From NCBI GenBank assembly GCA_023229245.1, contig JALNZU010000001.1:1-64000 (forward strand): a DNA stretch of 64,000 nucleotides, read 5' to 3'. The notes beneath the pieces are model-generated. The model was not told the DNA's origin and did not search any database. It saw only the letters and a list, made by a program, of their open reading frames with translations. Position numbers and translations under genes: made by a program. This document shows positions 17,955 through 27,153 of the stretch, one piece after another. This DNA comes from Bacteroidales bacterium (GTDB lineage: Bacteria; Bacteroidota; Bacteroidia; Bacteroidales; F082). How positions within the stretch are numbered: the stretch's first letter is position 1; each line of letters opens with the position of its first letter.

Positions 17955-20900
17955 ATATGATACCTATTCCCAACAATAGGGGTACAAAGTAAAGCAAAAA
18001 TCCATATGTATTTTTTGCGTCCAATACCTGATTATCACCTATGAGCATATACGAAGCCCAGAAAAAAGGATGGCTTTTCAGCATGGATGCTGATTCTAAA
18101 TAGTCTATCTTGGCTTGTTGCAACGCCTTATCACGTGTATATCCTTTTTTGAGATACGTATAAAACGATTCCATCAGTTCGGCACCTGCATTATCGTTCA
18201 CTTCCCAGTTAGCCATCACTATTGAGGGTACTCCGGCGTATAAGAAGCCTCTTGTAAGGCTTATCACTCCTTCTCCTTCGCGTAGTTTGCCCACACCGGT
18301 TTGACACGCACTCAGTACTGCCATAGCGGCATTCAGGCGCAAGCCATACAGCTCGTAGGTATATAGCTCAAAACTAGCTTTATCCAAACTATCCGGCTGA
18401 AAAACCAAATGTGAGAACAAGGGGTTTTCGTCATCTACTATGGCATGCATAGACAAATGCAGTATATGGGCATGCTCAGCCTGATGGATAAACTGTTGCT
18501 TAGAAGCTTCCGATTCCTCAAATTGTGTCCCGGAACCCCATACGGTTGTTATTCTTTCGGCTTCTTTTTTGGCAAAAGGCAAGGGCATCACAGGGGTTAG
18601 GCTTAAAGTATCTATTTGATATGCTTTGGCTTGCTCATAATCAGGCACATAAAGCTGTAGCTCATAAGCTTTCCGCCTTTTTCGATTTACCGGCTTATAC
18701 CGTAAGGTAGATGAATATGCGTAGGAAATCGGATGCTCGTATAAAATATAGGGCAGGCTGGCATAATGCATGGATTCTTGAGTAGGCTTGGAAGAGTTGG
18801 ATGGCTTTATCAGTATTTCAAATGGCAGGTAATTCAATATCCCATCCGGTATCAGAATAAGTCGCTTATTCGGAATCATAGCTGATACCGGACTGATTAG
18901 ATATTCATACAGCTCGTTCGACAGTTGCACAAATTGCTCAAAATATTCCCTGCCTTGAGAAATGATGTCTTGCAAGGCTTGTTGACGTATGGTTGTAATA
19001 CCTTTTTCGATGTGTTGAAAGTTTTCGATACGCGTAAATACTATAGTTTTTTTATCCAATGCAAAGCTGTACAAGTCTGTTTCGCCTACCATGTATTCGA
19101 TTAAAAGCTCGTCGGGTTGCAGCATTTTTTGAATCTGCCCGGGAGTGAACACCGACATATCATAGCGTAGAGAATAATAGTCAGGGAAATTTTGTTCGAT
19201 ATGATGAACCAAGCTATCGTAGCTTCCCATTAGTTTGAGTTTTTTTTCCTCGTAGAACGCTATTTTTGCTTCGCTAACTTGTTGTTGTCGTTTTTCTTCT
19301 TCTATCATTTTTGTCAGGCTCACCAAGTCCTGGTTCAGGTTTTTTTCTTTTTGGATCACTTCAGCTGGTACGCCCGAAGTCATTAAAGCGAAATGTTTTT
19401 GCATGGAAGACCTCAGTACTGCCGCTTTACTGGTTTCGGCTATTTCAAAAGCTATTGGGATGATGGATTCATCACCTGAGAGCTGATACAACTCATATGC
19501 TACTTGAATAGCTGCCATCAAGCCTGAATGCAGGTTTTCTCCCAACTCCATTTGTCCTTCTTCGGTAAGAGACTGACCTACCTCACCCATCAGATGCATG
19601 CCTTTTATGAACGCATCCAATGAAAGCTGCAAGAAATTCATTTCCCCGGTTGAATTGTACCAGCCTTGATACATATACCCCTGATCGAAATAAAGATCGA
19701 TGAACAACAGCTTTACGTGGTCATCAAATACTTGCTGTCCCGTATGATCCGTAAGTATTCGTTCGGCTTCGGCAAACAATTCACTTGCATCTTCATACCG
19801 CTGTAAATGCCTGTAACAACTTCCTATTTTCCGAAAATTAATCGCCAGATCCAACCCACTTCGAACCTTTATACGGGAACTAATATCCCGCACCTGTTTG
19901 TAATATTTCAACGCTTGCGCATAGTCATGCTGCCTATACCAAAAGTCGCCATAAATTTGAAGTACGATAGCAAACTCCGAATGATTTTCCCCAAAGTGTT
20001 CACGGGCTGTTTGCATAGAAGACTCATAATATTTTTGAGCCAATTCAGTCTGATCTAACCCCTGATAAGCACGTGCCAGATTTAAGTATAAACGAATCTT
20101 AGAGGCAGCTTTCATATCTATAGACTCATTTTTTATTAGAATTTTCAAAGTACTTTCATAGTCTCCTAATTGATTATATAATAAGGCAAGATTATTTTCT
20201 GCAGATAATAAATGAGGATAACCAGATTCGCCTTCCTGTTTGAGTAAATGTATTGAATTTTGAAAATAAGTTGCTGCTTTTTCATAATCGGCATTGAGAA
20301 GATGAACGTTAGCAATGCTGTTTAGTACCAATCCCAATTGTATTTTACTGTATGAATTACTAGATTGTAAAATTGTTTCCGCCTTCCTTAGGTAAGCTAA
20401 ACTTTCAGATGGATCTCCAGTAATAAATAAAATCCTACTATAATTCATATAAAAAGCTACCATTTTAGAATCATCATCTTCCAAAAGTTTTTCTCGTATA
20501 TCTTTTGCCCTCTGAATATAATCCAGAACGTTATCAAATTTACTTTGAAGCGAATAAATAATAGCAATATTTTGTAAAACATCGGCTAAATCTAAAGTGT
20601 GCATATTAGCTTGTTCATATAGTTCTGCAGCTTGCAGATAATACGTTAAGGCTTGATCTATGCGTCCCATATAATGATAGGTTATCCCCATATAGTTCAA
20701 TATGCGCGCACGTAAAGGAAATTGCACTGTATCCTTCTTATTAGTATAAGACAGTGCACGGTTTAGCTGCTGTATAGCCGGTTCATAATTCCTTTTGTCA
20801 GCTTCCAACTTTCCACTAATGAAATAGTAATCCCTCCATATAAGGCTGTCGCTCTGAAGGATATGGTTGGATTGTACGACATTATTCAGTTTTTCTTCTG

Positions 20901-21159
20901 CTAAGGGATATTCCTTCAGTTCGCGATAAAGATTGGCTTGTTTCAGGTCAATAAAAGGAATTTGTGAGGGGTTGGCAATTTCGGCCATTGATTTCACTAT
21001 CAGCATTGCGCTATCATATTTTCCCGCATCTTCCAATGCTTCGGCCTGTGCCCATAGCTCATGCCAGCCATAGTCCGGCTGTTGGCCGCATACGGTTCCA
21101 TGCATGATCACCCATAATAAGATCCCAAAAAGGGAAGCTTTTGAAGAAAATAAGCCCAT
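17902..21159 (-). CDS. Exported TPR-CHAT protein (caspase-like protease domain)
   Basis: A 1085-residue protein. Order: signal peptide (~1-25), many TPRs (~30-500), a coiled-coil-like charged stretch (~590-650, KMIEEEKRQQQ), a CHAT domain (~720-1040) and one transmembrane helix (~1053-1073, FLLYFVPLLLGIGIIYAYR) before a basic tail. The caspase-type catalytic pair is present: His905 in LHLSMHA and Cys952 in LSACQTGVGKLREGEG. The signal peptide plus C-terminal anchor predict that the TPR and CHAT domains face the periplasm. CHAT proteins are proteases in several bacterial death or defence pathways, but the target here is unknown. It forms an operon with the downstream TPR gene. Confidence 0.88.
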   Translation of the reverse strand: MGLFSSKASLFGILLWVIMHGTVCGQQPDYGWHELWAQAEALEDAGKYDSAMLIVKSMAEIANPSQIPFIDLKQANLYRELKEYPLAEEKLNNVVQSNHILQSDSLIWRDYYFISGKLEADKRNYEPAIQQLNRALSYTNKKDTVQFPLRARILNYMGITYHYMGRIDQALTYYLQAAELYEQANMHTLDLADVLQNIAIIYSLQSKFDNVLDYIQRAKDIREKLLEDDDSKMVAFYMNYSRILFITGDPSESLAYLRKAETILQSSNSYSKIQLGLVLNSIANVHLLNADYEKAATYFQNSIHLLKQEGESGYPHLLSAENNLALLYNQLGDYESTLKILIKNESIDMKAASKIRLYLNLARAYQGLDQTELAQKYYESSMQTAREHFGENHSEFAIVLQIYGDFWYRQHDYAQALKYYKQVRDISSRIKVRSGLDLAINFRKIGSCYRHLQRYEDASELFAEAERILTDHTGQQVFDDHVKLLFIDLYFDQGYMYQGWYNSTGEMNFLQLSLDAFIKGMHLMGEVGQSLTEEGQMELGENLHSGLMAAIQVAYELYQLSGDESIIPIAFEIAETSKAAVLRSSMQKHFALMTSGVPAEVIQKEKNLNQDLVSLTKMIEEEKRQQQVSEAKIAFYEEKKLKLMGSYDSLVHHIEQNFPDYYSLRYDMSVFTPGQIQKMLQPDELLIEYMVGETDLYSFALDKKTIVFTRIENFQHIEKGITTIRQQALQDIISQGREYFEQFVQLSNELYEYLISPVSAMIPNKRLILIPDGILNYLPFEILIKPSNSSKPTQESMHYASLPYILYEHPISYAYSSTLRYKPVNRKRRKAYELQLYVPDYEQAKAYQIDTLSLTPVMPLPFAKKEAERITTVWGSGTQFEESEASKQQFIHQAEHAHILHLSMHAIVDDENPLFSHLVFQPDSLDKASFELYTYELYGLRLNAAMAVLSACQTGVGKLREGEGVISLTRGFLYAGVPSIVMANWEVNDNAGAELMESFYTYLKKGYTRDKALQQAKIDYLESASMLKSHPFFWASYMLIGDNQVLDAKNTYGFLLYFVPLLLGIGIIYAYRTTKKSKEKPHTQS

Positions 21160-21182
21160 CTTCCCGATATAATCGGCTAAGA

Positions 21183-21213
21183 TAAAAAAAAAGAAAGGCC
21201 GGTGCCTTTCTTT
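21183..21213 (-). terminator. Terminator after the T9SS cargo gene
   Basis: On the minus strand AAAGAAAGGC pairs with GCCTTTCTTT around a 4-base loop and continues into a T-run (plus-strand A-run 21184-21192). Confidence 0.7.
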
Positions 21214-21304
21214 ATTGGTACTGATTTTACCAGTAAGCTAATTTTTCATTTTGGGCAGTCTGTTTTGATGACATACTGATCATCACCCAAGCTGTATAAG
21301 GTTT

Positions 21305-22507
21305 TTATTGTTTGATCAGGGTCCGGCTGAAGATATATTCGTTAGTATGTCTGTTTTGCAAGCTTAGCATATAATATCCCGGCAGCAGTTCGTTCACTGT
21401 AACAGGCAGTTCCTGCAACCCCTTTCTCACTTCGGTTTGTATAGTACGAACTAACCGACCTGTAGCATCAGTGATCTGTAAATTCAACTGCATATCCGAT
21501 TCGGCTTCAAATCGAACATAAGCTTCATGTATGACAGGATTGGGATATATTCTATCTGTCATAGCTGGGTTGGCAGTGTTCACAGCAGGTATGGCAAATT
21601 CGATACGTGGGATCCGTTGTCCTTTGGTATCCAATAAGTGGCTTTCACTTCCGATTTGAAGGGGTATGTATTCGTTGACCGGCTGACGCATTTTAAACTG
21701 CACCCGTGCTAATTCGTCTATAAGTGTTGTTGGGCCATCCGAAACCCATGAGATCCGTATGTGATTGTCGAACACTGCAAACCCGGCCCCATCTCCGGCA
21801 ACATCTACTCCAAGCACTTCAACTACAGCAGGATCATAGTCCAATACCAAGCCATAGCCAGTCATTTGAGTTTCAGTTGTTCGGGCATATACAGGGATAG
21901 TGATGACTTCTTGCCGGCCTGCTTCTATCCGATGAGCCGGATAGGTATCAAAATGATCAAGCAAATCCCTACCTGTTGGAATAAAGTCTCCATCAAATTG
22001 TCCGATTAAAATTCCTCCTACCCCATCATTTCCATGAGTAACACCAGTTGTAACCTGAGTTTCTTCAAACACCCATATACCGGCCGGAAATTCTTCTCCA
22101 TAAATGAAGTAGTTGTTAACAACGAACAAAAAGTCGTCCATATCTACTTCTCCGCTACCATCCACATCAGCTGCCATCAGTTCCATGGGGTTGAGTTCGA
22201 CAGCACCTTCTAAATACTGATATAAAGTCATTGCTTCCTGCATGGTTATGGCAACACCCGGCAAGTCGGAGGTAATGATCACATCAAAGGTGCCGGCTGG
22301 TATATCGCTAAACACATACACCCCTTCGGTATCTGTAATGGTTTCGGCTATCATTACTCCACTCTCATTCCATAACTGAACGGTAACACCCGGTATGGGA
22401 TACTCAGGATTTTTATGATACCATACACTACCAGTTACAGGATACTGAGCATATAAAGAAACGGACATTAAAGTCAGGATCACAAAAGATAAAACTTGTT
22501 TTCTCAT
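21305..22507 (-). CDS. T9SS cargo protein with dockerin-like and cohesin-like segments
   Basis: A 400-residue exported protein. Order: signal peptide (MRKQVLSFVILTLMSVSLYAQ is its first 21 residues), an SdrD B/carboxypeptidase-regulatory-like domain (~22-85, VTVQLWNESG), a dockerin-type calcium motif (~115-130, DVDGSGEVDMDDF), a cohesin-like beta domain (~180-280, YGLVLDYDPAVVEVLGVDV) and a type A T9SS sorting domain (IYPNP ... GYYMLSLQN ... SRTLIKQ). The CTD directs secretion through the Por system and probably surface attachment. The frame extends to 22573, but the signal peptide and the promoter at 22571-22578 place the start at 22507. Confidence 0.8.
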   Translation of the reverse strand: MRKQVLSFVILTLMSVSLYAQYPVTGSVWYHKNPEYPIPGVTVQLWNESGVMIAETITDTEGVYVFSDIPAGTFDVIITSDLPGVAITMQEAMTLYQYLEGAVELNPMELMAADVDGSGEVDMDDFLFVVNNYFIYGEEFPAGIWVFEETQVTTGVTHGNDGVGGILIGQFDGDFIPTGRDLLDHFDTYPAHRIEAGRQEVITIPVYARTTETQMTGYGLVLDYDPAVVEVLGVDVAGDGAGFAVFDNHIRISWVSDGPTTLIDELARVQFKMRQPVNEYIPLQIGSESHLLDTKGQRIPRIEFAIPAVNTANPAMTDRIYPNPVIHEAYVRFEAESDMQLNLQITDATGRLVRTIQTEVRKGLQELPVTVNELLPGYYMLSLQNRHTNEYIFSRTLIKQ

Positions 22508-22570
22508 GGTTAAAAGTATTAAATAAAATAAATAATAGACACTATCTAACCATTTATACCATTTGCCTAT

Positions 22571-22578
22571 CAAATCTA
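22571..22578 (-). promoter_or_regulatory. -7 box for the T9SS cargo gene
   Basis: The minus strand reads TAGATTTG, matching TAnnTTTG, and predicts a leader of about 57 bases to the ATG at 22507. Confidence 0.5.
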
Positions 22579-23043
22579 ACCACTAAAAAGAGACTTTTTT
22601 TCAAAAAAAATGAAAATAATTTATAAGTAGCTGATTCTCCTTACATTATAAAAGCAACTTTTTTAAGAAAAAAGACAGGTAAATAGCCCGATCGAACTAT
22701 ATTTTCCTTGTGAACCTAAAAAACACTTATCACTAAAACCAGAAAATAAAAGGATGTCCTTTTCAATTTTCTAGGATTTTTCATCCAGGCGTAAAGAGAA
22801 GGATTTGAAAAAGGAACTAATTTTTTTGATCATTTCATTCTGCTGATTAAAAGCGATCACATCTTCAGCTTGTTCTCTCCCAATCAAGACACGGCATCCG
22901 ATGCGAAGCAAAAGTATAAATTTGTTTTCTTAATAAACACAATATCAGCTTATTAATAAAATATCAATTCAGATAAGGTTTATCAGCAACTGCCACAGAT
23001 GAAAAAAAATATTGAAGCGGATAAAAGCAAGTTGAAACAGCAG
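22579..23043. other. AT-rich intergenic region without a recognised gene
   Basis: About 465 bases between two minus-strand genes. It is AT-rich with several A- and T-tracts. I see no conserved open frame, tRNA or strong terminator. The only short frame (near 22999-23241, plus strand) is an antisense shadow of the end of the large redox gene. Confidence 0.5.
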
Positions 23044-26000
23044 TTAGTTTTCTGCGAACTTATCTCCCAATTTTTCAGCAAATTCTTCATCTATGCGTTT
23101 GTTCAGCACATCACATCCATACAGGAATTGCCGGTTGGCGTTGTCTTTTTCTTTATACACAAAGTGCAGTTCCTTGTAATCGCCGCGTATTGGAAACAAG
23201 CTAAGAGCTTCATTCAATGCATCCAGCGGTCTGTTGTATGAAGCTAACGAAAGCCTTGATGCGAGAGCGTTCAACTGTGCGAAAGAAGTACTTGCCACAG
23301 GCCCTTCAAGTTGGCGTTCGATCTGTTGGATGCGTCTTTGCGAGTTGGTGTAACTTCCTCCCATCTCCCAGGGGAAGGAAGCCGGTAAAACCAAAGTTGC
23401 CATACGGGCTGTGTCGGACATAAACAAGTCTTGTACCATGAGAAAATCAATTTTTTCAAGTCTTGCCCTGATTGCATCCCTGTCTATGGCACAGCCTACC
23501 GGGTCTTCACCAAATATAAACGCATTGCGAAGCTTTCCCGCTTCTATCAAAGCTTCTAAATTGTGGACAAAGTCTGGCAGTCCGGTGGTCTTCCAAACAA
23601 ATTCCAAACGGTACAAAAGATCGGGATCAAGTATGGGTTCAGCACCCGGTCCTAAATCAGGGCTAAGTCCCATATCGAAAATACCGTGGCTGTTGTTTCG
23701 CTCCTTAAGCGCTAATATACCGGTGGCCGTCTTGCCCAACTTACCCGTGATCATTGCTAAGTTATGCATAGCCAGACTGGCATTGCCCGACAACTCCTTT
23801 TCCTCAAACAGAAGCAGGGCATTCATTTCGTTGGTATAGTCAGCAGCAAAGTCAGCTACTGTCTCATGAGTAGCACCAGCCCGTTCAATCAGGTAAGCAT
23901 ACTCATCTTTCAGCATTGCATTGCGGTATTCTTCCCATCCTTCCGTCCGGCTTTGAATATACTGCTCGTCATATAACCCATGCTTCAGGATAAAATGATT
24001 GACAGCTTTAATGAAATAGAAGTAATTTTTGATCACTATCTGTTGATCCGCTTTCCGGCTGAACCATGCCTGAGGCTTGGTAGTGATATGAACTAATTTG
24101 ACACCTTCTTTAAAACGGGTATTCATGATCAGGTGATTGACTATAGGATGGTTCAGATGCAGTTCGCCACCTGCTACAAACAGTTTTGAAGCACCTCGTA
24201 TATCGCAATAAGTGGCGTTTTCGTTGGAGTTGCGCACATATCCTTCACCACGGCCTAAATAATGAAAGCTGCCGGTATTATTTGTTTTGACGCCTGCTCT
24301 TGCAATTTTTTGTATCAGGTATAATTCCTCGTTTGTCAGCCGTGCCCCTCCAAAGAAAGCATTTTCATCAGGTAACACCTTCTTAATATTGTTCAGGATA
24401 CTATCATAAGCTTCGTCAAAGCTAATTTCCTTCCATTGATTGCCAAAGCGCATCAAAGGCTTGGTAATTCGATCGGGGTGGCTAAAATATTTGTATCCAA
24501 ATAACTGTCTTCTGTTGGCTAGGATCGATCGGTTTAGTGATTGTCGCCAAGGTCGTACGGCATAAAACTTCGATTGAAAATGCTGTAGCTCAATCTCATA
24601 CCCTTCCGAGCCAACCATATCAACAGCTTGTACAGTAAGTAAGGGCAGGGGTGCAAAATCAGCATCACTATTGATTGATATAGCTGCAGTTGGGCATGTA
24701 GTAATACATAATCCACATGACTCGCACTCTGTTTCTATCAGGGGCCTACCTCCTACTGGTGTCGCATAGGTTTTACCTCCATTAATCACTAATTCTAATG
24801 CATTGGCTCCGACAACCTCCGTACATATGCGCACACATCGCCCGCAGGCAATACATCGGTCAGGATCTAAGTCGATAAATGGGTGGCTGATATCTTTCGT
24901 CAATGGTTGATAGCCCGACTTAACAGGCTGTTGTTCTGCCTGATATAGGGTGGCATATTCACGAAGCTTGCAAGTATAGTAAATCCGGCAGCCGCAGCTT
25001 GTACAAGCTTGTGTCGCCTCTATCACTTGATCGTCATCCGACAAATTATGAATCTTACCAGCTAATGATGTGGGTTGTAAGTTCTTTTTAGATTTCCCTT
25101 TATAGAAAGGATCGTCAGCTTGCTGGTTGATCTCCGGTATGGGAAAAAGATTTTTTTTACGGCTTAAAAAATTCGTTTTCTGAATTTCAACTGCCTGATC
25201 GCTAAGAAACAAATGAACCGATTGAGCCAAAGTGCGTGCCTGCGAAAGCGCTTCGGTGAATGTAGTCAGATCCAGGTCTGCATGTAAAAAGGCAAAGACA
25301 TTTAGAATCGAAGTTTGAAGAGTTAATGGGTTTATTTCGAGCTTTCGTATCAGGTTTTCTTCAGTTTTCACAGTAATATCCGGAAGCTGCATCTGATCTA
25401 ATGAGAGCTGCTGAGTGTGTACTGTAGCATCAAACCCTTTCACAGACAGTAAACCTTCAGAATCTGAAGCAAGCTGTTCACCGGTTTTAAATTGTATCCC
25501 CGATTCACGGAAATATGCCAATTCTCTTTTCAATATCTTTTCAGGTAGCTGCGCATTGGTCAATTCATACCGGAGCCAACCGCCGGCTTGCGTATTGGTA
25601 TCAAAGACAACTACATGATATCCTTTGTCGTTCAGATACATGGCAGTAGCTAATCCACCAGGACCTGAACCTATCACCGCCACTTTTTTTTGATCATTTT
25701 CAGTTGGTGCGGGTTGCGATATCTTTGAAGTATTCCACTGCTTTTCGGCTATATACTGTTCTATTTCGCGTATATTAACCGGAACGTCCTGATGGTTTGG
25801 TAATCGTGTTTTGCAGGCTGCTTCGCATGGATGTGGGCAAAGCCACCCACAAAAGGCGGCCAATGGATTTTCTTTTCTGAGCCAGGCGATGGCTTGCCCG
25901 GTATGCCCCTGATGCCAGAGGGCAAAAACAGCCTGAATATCTACTCCAGCCGGACAAGCGATAGTACAAGGAGGCAAACAATCGGCATAGTGCCTGCTTA

Positions 26001-26280
26001 CTAACTCTTCCAACACTTTTTTCCTATGTAGTGTAAGCAACTCATTTTCTGTATCTATCGTCATACCATCCTGTAAATACGTTGAGCATGCCGGTTGCAA
26101 TTGAGTGATACCGGCTAACTGTACCATACAAAGGCGACAAGAAGAACCAGGTTCTAAACGAGGGTCATGGCACAAACAAGGAATTTCAATGCCATGACGT
26201 TCGGCACATTCGTAAATAGTTTCACCCGCAAAACCAAAAACAGGGATGCCGTTAAGCTGAATAGATAGATAAGTGGCCAT
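23044..26280 (-). CDS. Chimeric iron-sulfur/flavin/molybdopterin-fold oxidoreductase (NuoG/FdhA-like with GltD-like segment)
   Basis: A 1078-residue cytoplasmic protein. In order: a NuoG-type 2Fe-2S domain (Cys37, 48, 51, 65; SSCRLCMVQL); HYADCLPPCTIACPAGVD and GWLCPHPCEAACK cysteine clusters as in glutamate-synthase small subunits; an FAD Rossmann start (VAVIGSGPGGLATAMYL); CTSCGCRIYYTC; two ferredoxin 4Fe-4S motifs (CIACGRCVRIC, CESCGLCITTC); then a ~540-residue molybdopterin-oxidoreductase fold. Missing features: I do not see the second nucleotide-binding motif of GltD, nor the CxxC..C cluster or catalytic Cys/SeCys at the head of a formate-dehydrogenase domain. It could therefore be an electron-transfer scaffold and not a formate dehydrogenase. 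GTG 26286 is an alternative start. It is divergent from the GcvH-like operon. Confidence 0.75.
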   Translation of the reverse strand: MATYLSIQLNGIPVFGFAGETIYECAERHGIEIPCLCHDPRLEPGSSCRLCMVQLAGITQLQPACSTYLQDGMTIDTENELLTLHRKKVLEELVSRHYADCLPPCTIACPAGVDIQAVFALWHQGHTGQAIAWLRKENPLAAFCGWLCPHPCEAACKTRLPNHQDVPVNIREIEQYIAEKQWNTSKISQPAPTENDQKKVAVIGSGPGGLATAMYLNDKGYHVVVFDTNTQAGGWLRYELTNAQLPEKILKRELAYFRESGIQFKTGEQLASDSEGLLSVKGFDATVHTQQLSLDQMQLPDITVKTEENLIRKLEINPLTLQTSILNVFAFLHADLDLTTFTEALSQARTLAQSVHLFLSDQAVEIQKTNFLSRKKNLFPIPEINQQADDPFYKGKSKKNLQPTSLAGKIHNLSDDDQVIEATQACTSCGCRIYYTCKLREYATLYQAEQQPVKSGYQPLTKDISHPFIDLDPDRCIACGRCVRICTEVVGANALELVINGGKTYATPVGGRPLIETECESCGLCITTCPTAAISINSDADFAPLPLLTVQAVDMVGSEGYEIELQHFQSKFYAVRPWRQSLNRSILANRRQLFGYKYFSHPDRITKPLMRFGNQWKEISFDEAYDSILNNIKKVLPDENAFFGGARLTNEELYLIQKIARAGVKTNNTGSFHYLGRGEGYVRNSNENATYCDIRGASKLFVAGGELHLNHPIVNHLIMNTRFKEGVKLVHITTKPQAWFSRKADQQIVIKNYFYFIKAVNHFILKHGLYDEQYIQSRTEGWEEYRNAMLKDEYAYLIERAGATHETVADFAADYTNEMNALLLFEEKELSGNASLAMHNLAMITGKLGKTATGILALKERNNSHGIFDMGLSPDLGPGAEPILDPDLLYRLEFVWKTTGLPDFVHNLEALIEAGKLRNAFIFGEDPVGCAIDRDAIRARLEKIDFLMVQDLFMSDTARMATLVLPASFPWEMGGSYTNSQRRIQQIERQLEGPVASTSFAQLNALASRLSLASYNRPLDALNEALSLFPIRGDYKELHFVYKEKDNANRQFLYGCDVLNKRIDEEFAEKLGDKFAEN

Positions 26281-26622
26281 GATCACAAACTGATTTTGTT
26301 ATACAAACTCTTGCATATGATGCTACAGATCATGAATAATTATGGTGTGCACAAATTTGTCAAACACTCTCATACTAACATAGAACAAAGCTATTTGCAA
26401 CCTGATGAAAAAGCAGTTTAGTAAGAATAATTGTAAACCCACTGCTTCTGTAATGCTGTAAATAGGTGCTACACTTTCTATACTGACCCATAAATCACTC
26501 AACTAAATTAAATGTTTTTTTAATAGCTGGCCATTTTAAATATTGATTTACAGTAATTTATACTTAATCTAAATAAACATACGATATAAAACACTTGTCA
26601 AAGTCAGCTTTGGTACCACGCA

Positions 26623-26637
26623 GCAATGAGATATCCA
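26623..26637 (-). promoter_or_regulatory. Possible sigma-54 promoter toward the redox chimera
   Basis: The minus strand reads TGGATATCTCATTGCT: GG, exactly 10 bases, then GC. The -12 half (TTGCT) is consensus, the -24 half is weak beyond TGG. It would give a leader of ~330 bases before the gene at 26280, so this is tentative. Confidence 0.3.
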
Positions 26638-26917
26638 CTTTACACTCTAAGGCAAAGCTGTCAAGAATGAAAACAATGATTGGATAAGCGCAGTGACTTT
26701 ACCAGTATAGGGTTTCGATAGGTATTTAGTATATGATCAGCCATTAGCAGGCTGAGGTAGTGGTAAGATAACAGGCCTGGCATTTATCCATCGCCTTGTG
26801 TGTGTTGTGTTCACTAACTTATATCCTTGAGTAGTGCCTTATTTTTTAGACTCAAAATCACTAACCTAAGTTCTATCAAGTTTTATACGCTTTGATTATC
26901 AAATACTTACAATTGTG

Positions 26918-27047
26918 TGTATATATTTTCAACATATGTATATATTTTCAACACATACCGTAATATCCTACATCTCAGCGTCTTGACAGCTTTTCATAAA
27001 TAAGGTGTTGATATTCTCAACACTTTGATTTGTTTGGACTTTCAACA
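26918..27047. promoter_or_regulatory. Four activator-binding-like sites (enhancer cluster)
   Basis: Related 17-mers: TGTATATATTTTCAACA at 26918-26934 and again at 26937-26953 (19-base period), TGTTGATATTCTCAACA at 27006-27022, and TGTTTGGACTTTCAACA at 27031-27047. The third lies within a perfect inverted repeat, GTGTTGA-TATTC-TCAACAC (27005-27023). All share TGT and TCAACA ends. They lie about 45-190 bases upstream of a -24/-12 promoter, the usual place for NtrC-type activator sites. The activator at 31190-32530 is the natural candidate. Confidence 0.65.
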
Positions 27048-27089
27048 TTATACTCGTATCTATCTCATTTTATGTATATTACAGTACTG

Positions 27090-27104
27090 TGGCATGCTTT
27101 TAGC
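27090..27104 (+). promoter_or_regulatory. Sigma-54 (-24/-12) promoter of the GcvH-like operon
   Basis: TGGCATGCTTTTAGC: GG (27091-27092), exactly ten bases, then GC (27103-27104). The -24 half matches TGGCACG at six of seven positions. Transcription would start near 27116, about 38 bases before the ATG at 27154. This also shows that the longer frame from 27025 is not the real gene. Confidence 0.65.
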
Positions 27105-27153
27105 CTATAGAAGGATAGAAAAAAGAAAATACATACCTATAACAAATCGTACT

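Larger units (their letters stand above)
26281..27089. other. Long divergent regulatory region
   Basis: About 870 gene-free bases separate the redox chimera (minus) from the GcvH-like operon (plus). It holds four related 17-bp sites (26918-27047), a good sigma-54 promoter at its right end and a weaker one on the minus strand (26623-26637). No open frame of note; the size and content fit an enhancer-type control region serving both sides. Confidence 0.6.

Noticed and set aside
17902..21159. TPR-CHAT gene as part of a CRISPR (Craspase-type) system
   Set aside because: There are no cas genes or CRISPR repeats in the window, and the protein is exported with a membrane anchor, unlike Csx29.
26918..27047. 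The repeated 17-mers as a CRISPR array
   Set aside because: Only four degenerate copies with uneven spacing, one nearly palindromic, directly upstream of a promoter; a regulator-binding cluster fits better.
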